DNA of 64,000 bases from Diphasiastrum complanatum. Its lineage: Eukaryota; Streptophyta; Lycopodiopsida; Lycopodiales; Lycopodiaceae. Below, piece after piece: positions 30,571 through 43,625 of the stretch (the first letter of the stretch is position 1; each line of letters starts with the position of its first letter). The position numbers and the translations under genes were made by a program. The stretch is taken from positions 34,172,525-34,236,524 of the forward strand of contig CM055093.1 of the NCBI GenBank assembly GCA_029204225.1. Reading direction: 5' to 3'. The notes below the pieces were generated by a model. It saw only the letters and a list, made by a program, of their open reading frames with translations, did not search any database and was not told the DNA's origin.

Positions 30571-32929
30571 TTAATTGACCTAATGAGATATGCATCTTTG
30601 GAATAGGATTGGCCCACCTCTCTTTTTACCTTGCTTTTTCAAAACTTTCCTTGAGCTCAAAATATTGGAGGAGCCATTACTCATGATCCACCATCACATG
30701 CATAATAGTGATCTATATACTTTACATAGTGGACCTACAACATAACCACCCATCTCTACATGGTAGGGATCTACCACACAGTTGCCCATACTAGGTACTT
30801 ATAACCAAGATCCACCCACATGATTGTTAGTTCAATGATCTACTGCATGGTCCATCTAGTAACACATGGTTGCCCATAAAAGCTCCCTTTTTTTTTTTTT
30901 TTTCCCCAAAGAGAATCTCCATGACTACTACCACAACTCACTGTTGCCAATAAAGAGTAGCTTTGGGAGCCACAAGCTATTGTGTGCTTCCTTCTACCTT
31001 GGCTTTATCATAGGTATAAGCTCAAAGCTTCTAAGGTGACAAAGACCTTGTTTCAGTGCATGTATCACTTTACTTGTGATAGAAATGATATAGAAGTAAA
31101 TTATGGTAGTCATATGAGTGACAAGATTATGTAATATAAATGCACGAGATGTAAATCCTTTAAGCTATTGCATAGTATAAGGGAATATAAGCTATAGACA
31201 AAATGACTTTGGTCACTAACAAAGCTTAGTGCGTTTACCATAGGTTTAAGTAGCTTCAAGAATAAGTATTTCTTATATTTTCATCTATGAGCCTCAGTTA
31301 AAGACAATACCCCATCGTGGGGGTAAAGTATTGCATTTTGTACTATCAAATAACAAATTGGTAAAGGAAGGGAAAAGTGTTAAGAGAAAAATAAACAAAC
31401 ATTTTCATACATTTATTGCTAAAAAACTAGCATAGCAACAAGTCAATATGACAACCATCAACCATTATGCCTTGTATTGTGCATACATATCACTACCTCA
31501 ATAATACATATGCCTAGAACATTAGCATAGACTAATCATGTTTAGCATGCAAACAAATCATAATAAAATAAATGTTCAAACCTAAAGTTTAAAATCCACA
31601 TAAGTAGCATTGACTTGAAGAATCTCGTCATTAATTCCATTCAACCATTACTTATCAGAACAATAAGTACAAGTAAACATCTAAGGACGAAATCCATTTT
31701 TTTGTGAGACGTACCTTGTTAATCACAAGATGTACAGTGACAACCAATACTCACAACCACTACATTAACAGATTAAGCTATGACTTGTGTCAATAACTTA
31801 GCATCGGCATGAAGAAATGTCACAATCGCCAATGTCAGAACATCAAACATTATTGCCAAGTAGAGTCCAATACAACTACTTGCAATTGATGAAATAGAAC
31901 ATTCCTTTGCAATGACATTTGGTAGAAATCAATTATCCAAAACATATCAATTGCCAAGTTCCATACATCTTAGCCAACATAATGCACAACTTGCATAAAA
32001 ATCAATACAAACAAAGTATCAGGCTAAATGGAAGTAGAAGTTCATAATGAATAAATGCATTCAGCTATGCAAGCACCATAAAACCATTTGTCAAAGTTCT
32101 ATTGGGTAGTAAAGGATCAAGTTTCAAATTTATCTTCTTTCAATTTTTTTATTATTATATATAATATACGACAGAGTAGTGGCAGGTATGGTACATTTGG
32201 TATTATCTAGACTGTGTAGCAACTTTTATTGCTTATGAACAAGTGAAAACAAGTTACCAACTATCAGCTACAAAAATATGAGAGTACCTAAGTTAAAAAA
32301 ACAGTCTTCTCCACCAATCATGATTATTGATGCATAAAGGTCAATAGTGCAACATGTCAATAATGTAGTAGCATCAATGAAAAAGTGCCTTTGAAGCCAT
32401 GGCCAATGTAGGTAAAACTATCAAAACCAAGTGGCATAAATCTTTATGGCAACCCCAAGAAACATAAGTTGAAAACTTAGAAATGACGTTTCTCTTAGCC
32501 TATAAAAAGCGAAAGTATAATCAAGTAGTCAAATTAGCAATTTCCAATATCAGAAGGTCACATATTATTACAAGGTAGAGGCCAATACAACAACATCTTT
32601 ATGTCATTGCTAGAGCATACACAACATCAATGACATTTGGCAACAAATCAACTATCCACAACAAGGCAATTGCCAAAAAGGATTTCTTTTAGCTGAAATA
32701 ATGTCCATTGTGCATAAGAATCGATCATGGCTAAGTAATAAACGCTCATCATAGAAAAGTTCAATCAACTAAGTGAGTAGATAAATCCATGTGTCACATG
32801 TTATTCGACCTAAAAGTTTTGTTGGTAGGATCAAATTTCAATTTCACATCAAATCTACAACTCTCGCTAGGTAGCAAAGGATCAAATTTTGGTTTCAACT
32901 CAATGTAAGTTAAGCTTATCCATTTAAAG
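30571..32929. other. AT-rich intergenic stretch, nothing recognised
   Basis: No frame with known motifs. A poly-T run sits near 30885-30905, otherwise simple AT-rich sequence. Confidence 0.5.
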
Positions 32930-34025
32930 CTAATAGTATGTTTGAGGGGTATATGGATATGACAACTCCCTCTTAATGCCATTGGAACTACAAAACTCTA
33001 TCAACTTATTGGAGATATATTCACCTCCATTATCACTTCTTAATACCTCAATCTTGGTACTAAGTTGATTTTCTACAAGATTTTTGAACTTTAAAAATGA
33101 ATCAAACACCATAGATTTACTAGACAAGAGGTAAATCCAACAATATCTCGAATGATCATCAATGAAGATTACATAGTACTTGGCACCACCATTAGATTCT
33201 TGTGAGAAAATATGAACATCCGAATGAATAATTTCAAGAGGAGTGTTAGACCTTGATGTAGATCTAGAGAATGGTAGCTTATGAGCCTTTGAGAGGCTAC
33301 AAGCCTCACAATGCTTTCCACACTTTGACAATTGCTTGGGGAGGCCGAGTGCAAGCTCCTTTGCACACATTGTTTCCATAGCTTTGAAGTTGGGGTGTGC
33401 CATAGCTCCACATTAGAGCTCTCCAGCTTTGCCAAATTCACACTCTCCATTGCAACATTAGCATCTAGTTTAAACAATCTACCTTGATTAAAACCCTTTG
33501 CTATGCATTCATCATTCTTAAGGATGGAACAAAATCCATGCTTAGATTGTACATCTAGGCCATTATCCATTAATTGGCCAACGCTTAACAAATTCTTGGT
33601 TAACTTAGGAACAAAAAGGATATTTTGAACCCTTTGGATGATCCAATATACAATGGAATGGTTCCAATACCACTTATTCTACACTCTTGATCACTAGTTG
33701 TAAAGATAGATCTTTTTTACATCATTATAAGAGAGTAAAGTGGAGAAATAGTCCTTTTGGAAAGTCTTGTGGGAGCTAGCCCCACTATCCATCCACCAAG
33801 AATCATTGGTGTTGCACTTGGATGGTGGTGATGAGTTGGAAACCATCAAGGATGATTCTTCTTCATCCTCCTCCTCTTGATGTGCATTGTTGCTTTGCTT
33901 GTTCTCTTGTGCCTTCTTCTTCTTGAGACATTGTAATGCAAAATGCCCTTTCTTGCCACAGAAAAATCATTTGAACTTTGATTTGTCCTTATTGCCCTTT
34001 GAGCTTGATCCTTCAGTTAGAATTA
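32930..34025 (-). pseudogene. Ty1/copia gag-pol remnant: zinc knuckle, protease start, integrase
   Basis: On the minus strand, from 34019: FFCGKKGHFALQC (gag CCHC knuckle), a Glu-rich linker, WWMDSGASSH (aspartic protease active site), then pre-integrase and integrase. The integrase includes CEACSLSKAHKLPFSRSTSR, EIIHSDVH, YYVIFIDDHSRYCWIYL and EVLRSDNGGEYI. It stops at PYTPQTYY near 32930, before the catalytic Glu and all of RT. A one-base frame break separates the protease/pre-integrase frame from the integrase. Its sequence is close to the plus-strand copia at 47.3-48.4 kb, so both belong to one family. Confidence 0.85.
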
Positions 34026-34039
34026 ACGTAGAATCACTG

Positions 34040-34287
34040 TGCTATTGTACTGTGGGCCCTATCAGTCGATAAGGATTAGTTGACCTCGCCACGAGGCAAG
34101 TCGACGGGACACGCGTTCCACCAATGGCAACCTGGGTCATGCATGGGTTGCCTGAGTGAACAACTATATGTACAGTGTAATCTCATTTTGAGAAATACAG
34201 TTGCTATGTGAGCTTGCTGTGGAGAGTGTTTTCTGTCTGTGTTACTGTGTAGCATGATCTGTGTTCCTGTTCGAAGCAAATTCTAAG
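34040..34287 (+). repeat. Probable copia 5' LTR
   Basis: The sequence from about TGTGGGCCCTATCAG to TTCGAAGCAAATTCTA lies directly before a primer-binding site and begins next to the broken minus-strand copia. Exact ends are uncertain because no second LTR was found to compare. Confidence 0.45.
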
Positions 34288-34300
34288 TTGGTATCAGAGC
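34288..34300 (+). other. LTR-retrotransposon primer-binding site (initiator Met tRNA)
   Basis: TTGGTATCAGAGC is the classic plant LTR-element primer-binding site complementary to the 3' end of initiator tRNA-Met. It marks the 5' end of a plus-strand element whose body follows. Confidence 0.85.
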
Positions 34301-36750
34301 CGTACAGGGAGTGTACACAGTACAACATCGCTGTTGAAGAGAGCTTCGGGAGAACAGTCTTCTGAGAGTTCGGGGTTTACGGCGGGTTGAAGATGGAAAG
34401 AGAAGCACTGGTGCACAGTTTCTAGTTTATAGAGGCTTGCCAAGCTTAGCAGAGGGATTACTAGCATGTGCATAGCATCAGACAGGGAAAAATTTGGTGA
34501 AAAATTGACAAATTTGAAGCCAGTTGAAAATTGAAACCGGGTTTGGCATTACGGTTTTCTACACATAACTGGTGATTTCTTTGTTGTTTGTGCACCGTTT
34601 TGTATGTCAGAGATTTGTCTACATACAGTTAACCTAGCAGATTTGCGGTAAAAGGTGAAAAAGGACACTTTGTCAAGTTGGGCTAAAATCACCGTTTCTC
34701 CATGGAATTTTATGATTGAATACTTTGGAGACTTAGAATCAGTAGGGTGACCCTGTTCTAGGCCTCAGATAGTGCTCAATTTGACCTAAAATAGAGTTTG
34801 ATCAAGCTGGAAATGGGCAGGGTAGGCGAGGCCACAGATAGAGAGAGAGCGTGGCTCGTGCGCATCCAACCAAGCTGAAGTCGTAGTGTCTCAAGGGAGC
34901 TGGTGTCTCCAAGAAAATAGTTCGACGCACGGGCAGGCTGGTGACCACAGGATAAGCTCTTGTGTAGATCGACAGTGGTGATCTGAAAAAGAGAGCACCA
35001 TCGGATCAAAACTGATCATTGGATCTCCTTAAATCCACTTGAATTTCAATGAAAGGGGCCTGAAGTGCAATTCACATTGCAAGTTCATTAAAAAATTTCA
35101 AAGTGAAAGTTGAGTTGGGTCCCAAGTTCATGAAAGGTGAAGTTTCTTCACTATGAAAAACAATTCAAAAACGAGAAAAGTCCCTATTTTGGGTCCTTTG
35201 TCCGTTTTGACCCAAACGAAAGGCTATAACCTTCAAACGAAGGGCACCCAAACTGTACTTGCAAGTAATTTAAAAGCTTCTCCCAAACATAAGCTCCCAA
35301 TCCTACCATTTTGCCAAAAATAGCTCTAATTGGATCTTCTGATGGCTTAATGAAAGGCTTTGAGAGTGATATCAAGGTCTACAAGTCAACTTCAAGTTTT
35401 GACCAAAATTTTCCAAATCCTCTCATTGCTAATTTTGGCCTAACAATTGGCTCCAATTTGCCCAAATCCTATAATGGAGCATCATCAACTACTTGCCCTT
35501 GGAATGGTCTGTAACACCTTTGATCTAGAGTTATCTCTCTATTTAAAAGAATTTTGTACTTACAAGGTACAATCCTTTTATGCCCTTAAAATTGAGGAGA
35601 AAGATTATTTTTGGAGCTCATTGGCAATCTTGAGCTACTCCAATATGTACATTGTGATTTTGTGATCCAAATGCAACCAAGTTAATTTCTACTTCATTCT
35701 ATGTCTGCAAGCCGTACAACAGGTTGTGCTTCACACGTGTGGACTTGGATTTCATCATTGATCAATGCTTTTGATTGTTATTGCTTGTTGTTTGTCAAAT
35801 TGCCAATCAAGATCAACTTTTTGTGTCTAGTTTTTTGATAGATTGTTAAGCAAGCATCCAATCACTCTTGTGGATCTTTTTAAGATTCATTTATGGTCCT
35901 AAAGTACAATACTTTCACAGGCAGTTTGTGCTTGATGAACAAGTTGAGAATAGTGAATGGAAAACCAAGCTTGTAGGAAGTACAACACTCAATTTGTGAG
36001 GGTTGTGTGATGGGCAAGCACCATAGGAAATTTGTTAAGAAGGGTGGAGTGGCATGGGCCAAGAAGGTACTTGATCTTATCCATAGTGACCTATATAGTC
36101 TAATGAAAACCATGTCACTTGGTGGAGCTCACTTGAAGAAATTTGATGCATTTGCTTGTTCCAAGGGATTCAAGGCTTTGGTGGAGAACCAAATGGACAC
36201 ACACATTAAGGTGCTAAGATTAGAAAGAGGTGGTGAATACAAATCTAGTGAGTTTGAAGAGCTTTTCAAGGAGCATGGGATCAAAGGCCAATTCACTCAA
36301 GCGCAACGCACCACATAGCAATGGGGTAGTGAAAAGGAAGAATCACACCATTGTGGAAAGTGCTCAATCAATTATGAAACAAATACTTGGGCAACTTCTA
36401 CTGGTCGGAGGCTTATAACACTGCTACCTCCTGTGAAAAATAGTAGTCCCATTGATGTGGTTCCCAATGTTACTCTCGAAGAAGCTTTTATAGGTATTAA
36501 GCCCAAGGTAGAAAATTTTTGTATTTTTTGGATGTAAAGCTTATGTACATGTGCCAAAGGAGGAGAGAAATAAGCTTGATGTAAAATCCATCAAATGTGT
36601 TTTTTTTTGGATATGATTAGAAGACCAAGGGATACATGTGCCTTTATCGTACAACATGAAAGATTCACATTGGTAAGGATGTGATTTTTGATGAGATGCA
36701 ACAAGATAGATGAATTCAATGATTCTAAAGTTGATGGTGAAGGTGGAAGG
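34301..36750 (+). pseudogene. Body of plus-strand Ty1/copia element, heavily decayed
   Basis: After the primer-binding site no gag frame is intact. From about 36000 a copia integrase is readable: CVMGKHHRKFVKKGG, VLDLIHSDLYSLMKTMSLGG, then a gap (the central FIDD..W block is deleted), HIKVLRLERGGEYKSSEF and, out of frame after a TAG, the NGVVKRKNHTIVESAQS equivalent. RERGGEY replaces the usual SDNGGEY, so a catalytic Asp is lost. 35.0-35.7 kb is unassigned sequence within the element. Confidence 0.65.
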
Positions 36751-37800
36751 TTTTTGCTAAATATTTGCAATTTTTACATGTACATGCAATTTCATTACAT
36801 GCCATGTAGATCTGAAAATTAATGACCGTGATTAGTATGTATATGATGTAGAACAAATTATAGTAGATGAATTTTTAAGAGTTTGGATTTTAGCTCTACT
36901 TTTTCTAGTTCCAAGCAAATGTTGCAATAGCTTCATTATTATGCTATTGCACAAAAAAATATGACTGATTGTGTAGCAAATTTTTTCATCTCATGCAATG
37001 AATAAATGGATGATAATAAAACTAATACGCTAGCCAATGTAGAACTTTTATAATAGAGGAAAAAATCATTACCATAAAATTATTAGTAAATGAATCCACA
37101 TGTGAAATCTAAATTAACACAAGCAAGTATCAAGTCTAATGTGAATGCAAAAAATTTAAGGACAAGTGTTGAACCCTAGAGGGGAAAAGTTTGACAAGAT
37201 GTTGAACATACGCAAAACAATAGACATGTGCAAAAGTGTGTGCTTGAGAAGAAGAAAATACATTATGATGACCATCTAATCTCCCTAATCCATCAAACAT
37301 GTCGTGTTTAGCTGTGAAGCTCAACTCTCCTTACTAGTGCATGATGTCTTGCTCCTTGGCTGAAACATAGTCCAAGTGGCTATTGAGTCATGTTTTTGTG
37401 ATATTGAAACCCAAGATGGGCACAATTCTGCTTATTAGCTTGTGCTGCCCAAAGCATTAAAATCCTATATTCTCAATCCTAGCTTGATTGCACCTAAATG
37501 CTAAATCTTTATGCAATACATGAAGAATGTTCAATGGATGGTTTGACATGAACGAATGGATCTTTAAGTTTCAATGGATATGCTACTTTGTGAAGCTATA
37601 TTCTTGGTACATGGGATGAAACTTGTATAAACGACGTTCTTCTCCCAAAAGCATAATCTCCCATGGAATTTTTGCTATGTGGTTAGTTTATATGATTGTG
37701 TTTGCTATGGATGGTAGGTTGGTTGTGAATCCTAGGGTCACCCCTCACCGTGAGTGAACTTTTTGCAAAAAGAAAAACAAAAACCTTTGTATGCAACACA
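36751..37800. other. AT-rich stretch, nothing recognised
   Basis: No frame or RNA motif was identified. Confidence 0.4.
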
Positions 37801-37806
37801 TGATTA

Positions 37807-37998
37807 GGGCCTCTTTCCATGCAACCCATTCACCCGGGCATGGTAACATTTTTCAACAGCACGGGTCGTTGAACAGGCGAGCGGGTTTGTAAATTTCTCT
37901 GGAATTAGGTGATGGAGAGAACGAGTGACCTGTTCAGCCAGCAGGTGAAAGCGTGACGTAACGTCGAGTGAAGGGTCCATCCACATGGAAAGAGGCCT
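37807..37998. mobile_element. 192-bp Tourist-like (PIF/Harbinger) MITE
   Basis: The left end is GGGCCTCTTTCCATG; the right end on the other strand is AGGCCTCTTTCCATG, a 14/15 inverted match. A TTA triplet flanks both sides (37804-37806 and 37999-38001), the 3-bp TTA/TAA duplication typical of PIF/Harbinger. The inside is non-coding and GC-richer than its surroundings. Confidence 0.8.
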
Positions 37999-38084
37999 TT
38001 AGTAGCACCTAGTTTTTGTATTGATATAGGGTGCTTTATCCAAGAAAAGCAGGGATAATTATCCAAGAAAGCAAAGAAAAAGAA

Positions 38085-38180
38085 AATGCTTCTTAGTTTC
38101 CAAAGGGAGGCTCGAACCTGGGACCAAAGTGAGATAAAGAAAACGGGGAGACAAGAGTTAAAAGGAAGCTAACACGATGA
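38085..38180 (-). mobile_element. SINE copy (tRNA-derived)
   Basis: On the minus strand: GTTAGCTT, then CTTTGGTCCCAGGTTCGAGC and CTCCCTTTGGAAACTAAG. The GGTTCGAGCC core is a pol III B box. The second half matches the SINE at 46486-46571 almost base for base; the first half diverges. Confidence 0.65.
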
Positions 38181-38219
38181 AATCATGCTTTATTATATTG
38201 TATGACCTTATTGTCAAGG

Positions 38220-38299
38220 TGACCGTTGTAAGTGATCTAGTCCATCCATCCGTCGATCCAATGAGCAATCGGACGGCATAGCTTGACCTGACCGTTGGG
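38220..38299 (-). promoter_or_regulatory. Two MSA-like (mitosis-specific activator) motifs upstream of the cyclin gene
   Basis: On the minus strand 38299-38289 reads CCCAACGGTCA, a full match to the MSA consensus YCYAACGGYYA. 38230-38220 reads TACAACGGTCA, one mismatch. MSA elements are bound by MYB3R factors and drive G2/M transcription of plant B-type cyclins. They lie about 1.0 kb before the cyclin ATG; the transcription start is not known. Confidence 0.45.
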
Positions 38300-39311
38300 A
38301 AGCACTATTCGAATCCCCTGGTTTTACCTAAGACAACTGATAATTCGAACAAAAAGAAGACGAAGAAACAGACTACGATATACTATAATATATTATGAAT
38401 ACTAGAACAAGGAATGTGCTTCTGGTAAAGCAAAGCTCTAGTAAAGCAAATTCTAGTACACGAGTAAAGCAAAGCTCTGCAGAAGTTTTCTTTGTTCAGA
38501 CTCAATCGAACCTCAATCGCAGCAGTGGGATCTGATCCTGAAGATTTTTGTTTCTTGAGCAGTATTTGTATTTTTGAACCTTGGATTTTGAAGTTGGAGC
38601 TGTGGAGCTGAAGGTGGATCTTGTTTAATGAATTTCCATTTCAACGATTGGCAGAATACGGGGCGGATATTGATCTCTAATCTAATGCTATGTGCTGATT
38701 TCATCTAGTTAGTAGCTTTCAGTGTCATTGATTCTTCCAGATAGTCAGTTGTGCAGTGCAAACAGGGCTTGCATTGGCGTCCAATGCTTTGTACTGATTG
38801 TTTTTGCCTGATAGCTTCTAGTGTCTGTGATCCTCCAATAGTCAGCTGTGCAACACAGGGTATGCATATATTAATGTCCAATGTTGTTTGCCTAGTAGCT
38901 GCTAGTTTTCATTGATCTTCCAATTCCAAGATAGTCAGTTGTACGGACATGGCGTATATTGCCGTTTAATGCTTTTTACTGATCGTCTATTAGCTTCTAG
39001 TTTTCATTGATCTTTCAGGTAGTTGGTTGTGCTGCAAGGGCCGAAGTAACCCCCCACCTTGATCCTAAATTGAATCTTCGCGTTTGTTTAAGAGCTGTAT
39101 CAAATATCTGCATCTTATGATTGATTGCGTTAGTATTGTGTGAACTGCGCAAGTCTTATTACTCGGTGTGCACGTAGAGTGTTTGTGGGAAAGCAACAAA
39201 GAGCTAATAGGATGGTTGGCAGAGGAACATAGTTCACATAGTTTTTGCCAAGTCCCGAATTTTCTCAGGCAAAAGCATCGTTCGTTGAAGACGACATTAA
39301 AAAGAGTCGCC

Positions 39312-42224
39312 ATGTATGCAACAAGGGTCAGTAGTCGATGCCTACCTATTGAGCAGCATGTTTTCTAATACCTGATTCACATAGTGACTTGCATTTTAGT
39401 TATGCAAATCAAATTAATGAAGTCATTCAGTTACACTATTCTTCCCAATCGACTTACCGATTTCTTTTCGCAGCACCAGAGCGCGGCAAACGATGAAAAT
39501 AACACAGCAGATGTGAAAGGTCAAAACATTAAAGGTGTGAAGTTTTTCCCTTGCTGGATCTCGTGTACAGTTGAATAATTTGTTGTCCTCGCTGCCTCCC
39601 CTACTTTTCGTGTCTCATAGCTTTGAAACGAATACAGGAGCGCCACTCGACAACAATGGTAAAATGGCTGCTGTGCAATCAAACAATCGCAGAGCTCTTG
39701 GCGATATTGGAAACCTTGTCGGGTCATTATCAGCCCGGTGTAACGTCAGCAAAGATGGTGCAACAGAGTACGTTTTCATCTGCTCTAAAGTGAAATGGAT
39801 ACTCAATTCTCGTTAGTCTTAGCATATGAAAACGGTTTTATATATTTCACATACCTAAAATTTTTGTACATGCTTAGTGTCTGAAGTAATTTTTCTATGA
39901 TTTGGTTTCTAGGAATCCCCCCATTGCCAAGCAGCCTTTGCAAATGGATCGACCTGTCACAAGGTTAGAGGAAGCATCATATTATAGTGTAGTAGGAACT
40001 ATCTTTTGATGCAATCGGGTTTTCAAATATTCAATTTGCTTGCAGGAGATTCATCGCAGCTTTGGCCAATGGTCAAATTTCTGCCAGACCAACGAATGCG
40101 GTATGTTCAAATGTTTTCAAAGCAAAGTCTAAGAAAGTGTCAAAACATAAAAGAGATTGAGTGATGTTCTTATCCTTTATAATGTGATTTCTTGTCTCGA
40201 TTATGCAGCAAGTTCCTGCAATCGGAGACACTGCGCGAATTGATATAAAATCAGAGGAGGTAACGGCAGCATGGGGTGCAAAGCAGAGACGCAAAGTAAT
40301 CACTACAAAAGCGCAGGATGCGTGCGTTGATTGTACCAGTAATGCTGCCAGTAAAGCCTCTGAAGTGGTGAAAGAGGCTGAGCAGTCGAAGAATCTAGAG
40401 GCACCCTCGGAAACGGCTCCGAAACAAGCTATTGCTGTGCATCCTGGACATCCAGCTCGTCTGAAAGCGCTTATGAAAAATGGACGTGCGCCAGGTGCTA
40501 AGAAAGAAAAGAAGCAAACTCTTACTTCTATTCTGACGGCCCGAAGTGAGGCAAGTATAACTGCAAAACCTTATCTGATACGTGTCGGTTATATTCCACC
40601 TTCTTACAGATTGTATGCTTTGAATGAGATGATAAATCTCTAACATTCTGTATTCTTAGCAGGCTGCATGTCGTGGCTTCGAAGTGGCAGAGGCTGAGCA
40701 ATCCGTGAATATCGACGAGGCAGATATCGGCAATCAATTGGCCGTTGTTGATTATGTCGAAGACATATACAGTTTCTACCGCAAAATAGAGGTAACACTG
40801 GATTCTCAGGAAACTGTAAATTCTGAATTCTCAGACTTAGTATCGAAGATTTAAGTGCACGACATTGTTATCCATTCAGGTGCAAAGCTGTGTTCCTGCA
40901 AACTACATGTCGAAACAGACAGACATCAATGAGAAAATGAGGGCTATATTGATCGATTGGCTGATTGAGGTATCCAAACGTGAAAGCCTTATCTCAAAAT
41001 ATGAATTGCACCAAGTTGCTCGTCGTGTTATCAGCTCAACTCGTGTATTGAATTGATTTGGCAGGTGCATTTGAAGTTCAAGCTCATGCCGGAAACTCTG
41101 TTTCTTACAACAAACTTGATAGATAGGTACTTGTCATGTCAAATTGTATCTCGAAAGTATCTGCAGCTTGTTGGTGTGACAGCCATGCTCGTTGCTTCGA
41201 AATACGAAGAAATATGGGCTCCTGAGGTAACAATCAGAAGTCTTATTAGTATCCACGTATGGCAGGAAAACAAGTTAGTCTTACCTCTTCTCGATTCAAC
41301 TAATCCATATTCTTTTAACCTGCAGGTACAAGATTTTGTGTTTATCTCGGATAATGCGTATACTCGAGATCAAGTATTGGGAATGGTACGCAAACTAAGA
41401 TTTATTAAGATTTTAATTTAGACTTTAGAGTTAGAGCAGGCTCTTATTCACAGGAACATGGAACATTGTGCGCAGGAGAAGAAAATGCTGAATACACTGC
41501 GTTTCAATTTGACTGTGCCGACTCCTTATGTCTTTATCGTGCGTTTCCTTAAAGCAGCCGCATCTGATCAGCAGGTACGATTCAATCTCACCTGTATTTT
41601 ACTTCAGAATATGTTGATGTTTAAACGTATCGTGCTTTTCTAAAGAATTAAAAAAAAGCTTGCACATGTATTTCCCTTTTAAAACATGTCGACGTTTCTA
41701 CAGAAACAAAAGATTGTGCTAAGAATGCTCTCCTACGTCCGCTCTCACAGATGATTATGGTGGCATTTTTTCTCGTGGAGCTGTGCTTGACTGAATATAC
41801 GATGGTGAAGTTCTCTCCATCTCTGCTTGCAGCGGCAGCAGTGTACACTGCACAGTGTACGCTACAAAGAACACCTTTATGGAGTGCAACTTTACACCGT
41901 CATTCTGGCTACACCGAAGAACAGCTAAAGTAAGTGGTTGGCACCACCATCGTCTCATTCTTTTCACTGTATAGGACTTAGATCCAGCCAAGAAAAGGGT
42001 TTCCTTCTATGGCAAGCTTCTAAAATTTCTCCTACAAAATGATTTGTGGCAGGGAATGTGCTGGTATGATGGTTGCATTTCACCAAAATGCAGGAAAAGG
42101 CAACCTCACAGTTGTGCACAAAAAATATTCCAATGCCAAGTTCGAGGGGGTAGCAGCTCTTAGTCCTGCTACCTTGCCATGGACAGCATACAGAAGAGAC
42201 CCTGACACCAATACTTCTAACTGA
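39312..42224 (+). CDS. CYCB1: B-type mitotic cyclin, 13 exons, about 509 aa
   Basis: Exons: 39312-39326, 39474-39519, 39638-39767, 39913-39963, 40046-40100, 40209-40550, 40663-40791, 40880-40969, 41065-41226, 41326-41385, 41476-41574, 41751-41929 and 42053-42224 (TGA). They sum to 1530 nt in one frame. The start MYATR resembles the MATR start of plant B cyclins. Destruction box RRALGDIGN is at residues 38-46, where the APC/C would target it for mitotic degradation. [10 protein letters not shown] lies in the linker. The cyclin box runs from [12 protein letters not shown] (about 276) through [22 protein letters not shown] and LTVPTPYVF to the C-terminal fold ending about residue 480. H-x-KF and MPETL fit plant B-type, B1 more than B2. 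It partners a CDK for G2/M entry. No stops or frameshifts, so probably functional. Exon 1 is the least certain. Confidence 0.9.
40551..40662 (+). other. GC-AG intron in the cyclin gene
   Basis: The donor is GAG|GCAAGT, the usual strong context for GC donors, and the acceptor is TTAGCAG|GCT. Only this junction keeps the cyclin frame (TARSE then AACRG). The nearby GT at 40545 would break the frame. Confidence 0.7.
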
Positions 42225-42942
42225 TGATTCCAGAACTTTCTAAGCCTGTCTCAAATTTTGGCTGCAGTAAGTAGTCTTTGTAAGGCTAACTACAAATTTC
42301 TTGTTTGTACATTAGAATCAAGGGAGAACTCTCCCTTAATCATAGCTGCTGAATTTTCGGACATCAATTTCTTTCTTGCCGCCCCCCCCGTGTGTCTGAA
42401 ACAGAATTTTTTTTTAAACTACAATTTTGTTTTCCACATTACCGAAGTATATTCACTTGACATTTGTCAAAATCTGACCACATTGAGTAAACTGAGGCTC
42501 AATGAATGTGTCTCTTTCCCAAGTGCGTCACACAAATTGGAATTTTTGCTGGGAACAGCATATTTCATGAATAAATGTGCATGATGAGTTTCTAGTTTAC
42601 TTGGTAAATTTGCTTGACTTATTTGGTTGTTTAGGAGTCTTTCAAATTCGGGTGTCAACAATCTCCTAAAGTAGGCATAAGTGAATGAGGGTAGTGAATC
42701 TCATTGGTTGTCTTGCAAATAATTCAAAGATGTGTCTAGAAAATTTTGTTTTAATGATTAAGTATTCATGAAGGTGAGGCTTCCAAGATTTTGACAACTC
42801 AAGTTTAAATCACACATCTGTAAACTAGCACAAAGTTAGATCACCAAAACGACGATACAAAAACTTAAATGATGAGCAAATATATATCATGTTATTTCAG
42901 ATGGGAGGTTATAATGATTTTGTAGGCAAAGGATTTACACCT

Positions 42943-43625
42943 CCCACTTGCATTGTTTCTAAGAAGATTGAACCTTAAATAATAGTATGAAAGTATTCAC
43001 ATTAGACCATGTTTGTAATGCCTTCTAGGTACGTATATTTTAGAATGAATATCTAAGAATTGTAAGGGATCCATCCCTAAGAGGGGGGAGGGCTCACAAC
43101 TCACAAAATTCATACAAATTACAACTTTGTCTAGAGAGTACCATATAAATAGACTTACATGAGCTAATAGCATCATGTCCCACTTGCAATGTTTCTAAGA
43201 AGATTGAACCTTAAATAATAGTATGAAAGTATTCACATTAGACCATGTTTGTAATGCCTTCTAGGTACGTATATTTTAGAATGAATATCTAAGAACTGTA
43301 AGGGATCCATCCCTAAGAGGGGATTGCTCACAACTCACAAAATTCATACAAATTACAACTTAGTCTCGAGAGTACCATAAATAGACTTACATGAGCTAAT
43401 AGCATCATTTCCCACTTGCAATGTTTCTAAGAAGATTGAACCTTAAATAATAGTATGAAACTATTCACAGTAGACCATGTTTGTAAATGCCTTCTAGGTA
43501 CGTATATTTTAGAATGAATATCTAAGAATAGTAAAGGAGGGCTCACAACTCACAAAATTCATACAAATTTCAACTTAGTCTTGAGAGTACCGTAAATAGA
43601 CTTACATGAGCTAATTGCATCATGT
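42943..43625. repeat. Three tandem copies of a ~234-bp unit
   Basis: Units start at 42943, 43179 and 43411 with CCCACTTGCA(T/A)TGTTTCTAAG and include GTACGTATATTTTAGAATG and a GGGATCCATCCCTAAGAGG block. The third copy lacks that block. Non-coding. Copies differ by a few substitutions. Confidence 0.85.

Noticed and set aside
41704-41750. Extra cyclin coding after the acceptor at 41703
   Set aside because: Using the earlier acceptor inserts residues that break the cyclin alignment; the acceptor at 41750 joins DQQ to [11 protein letters not shown] as expected for B cyclins.
42943-43625. CRISPR array
   Set aside because: The units are about 234 bp with no short repeat-spacer structure, in a plant nuclear context.
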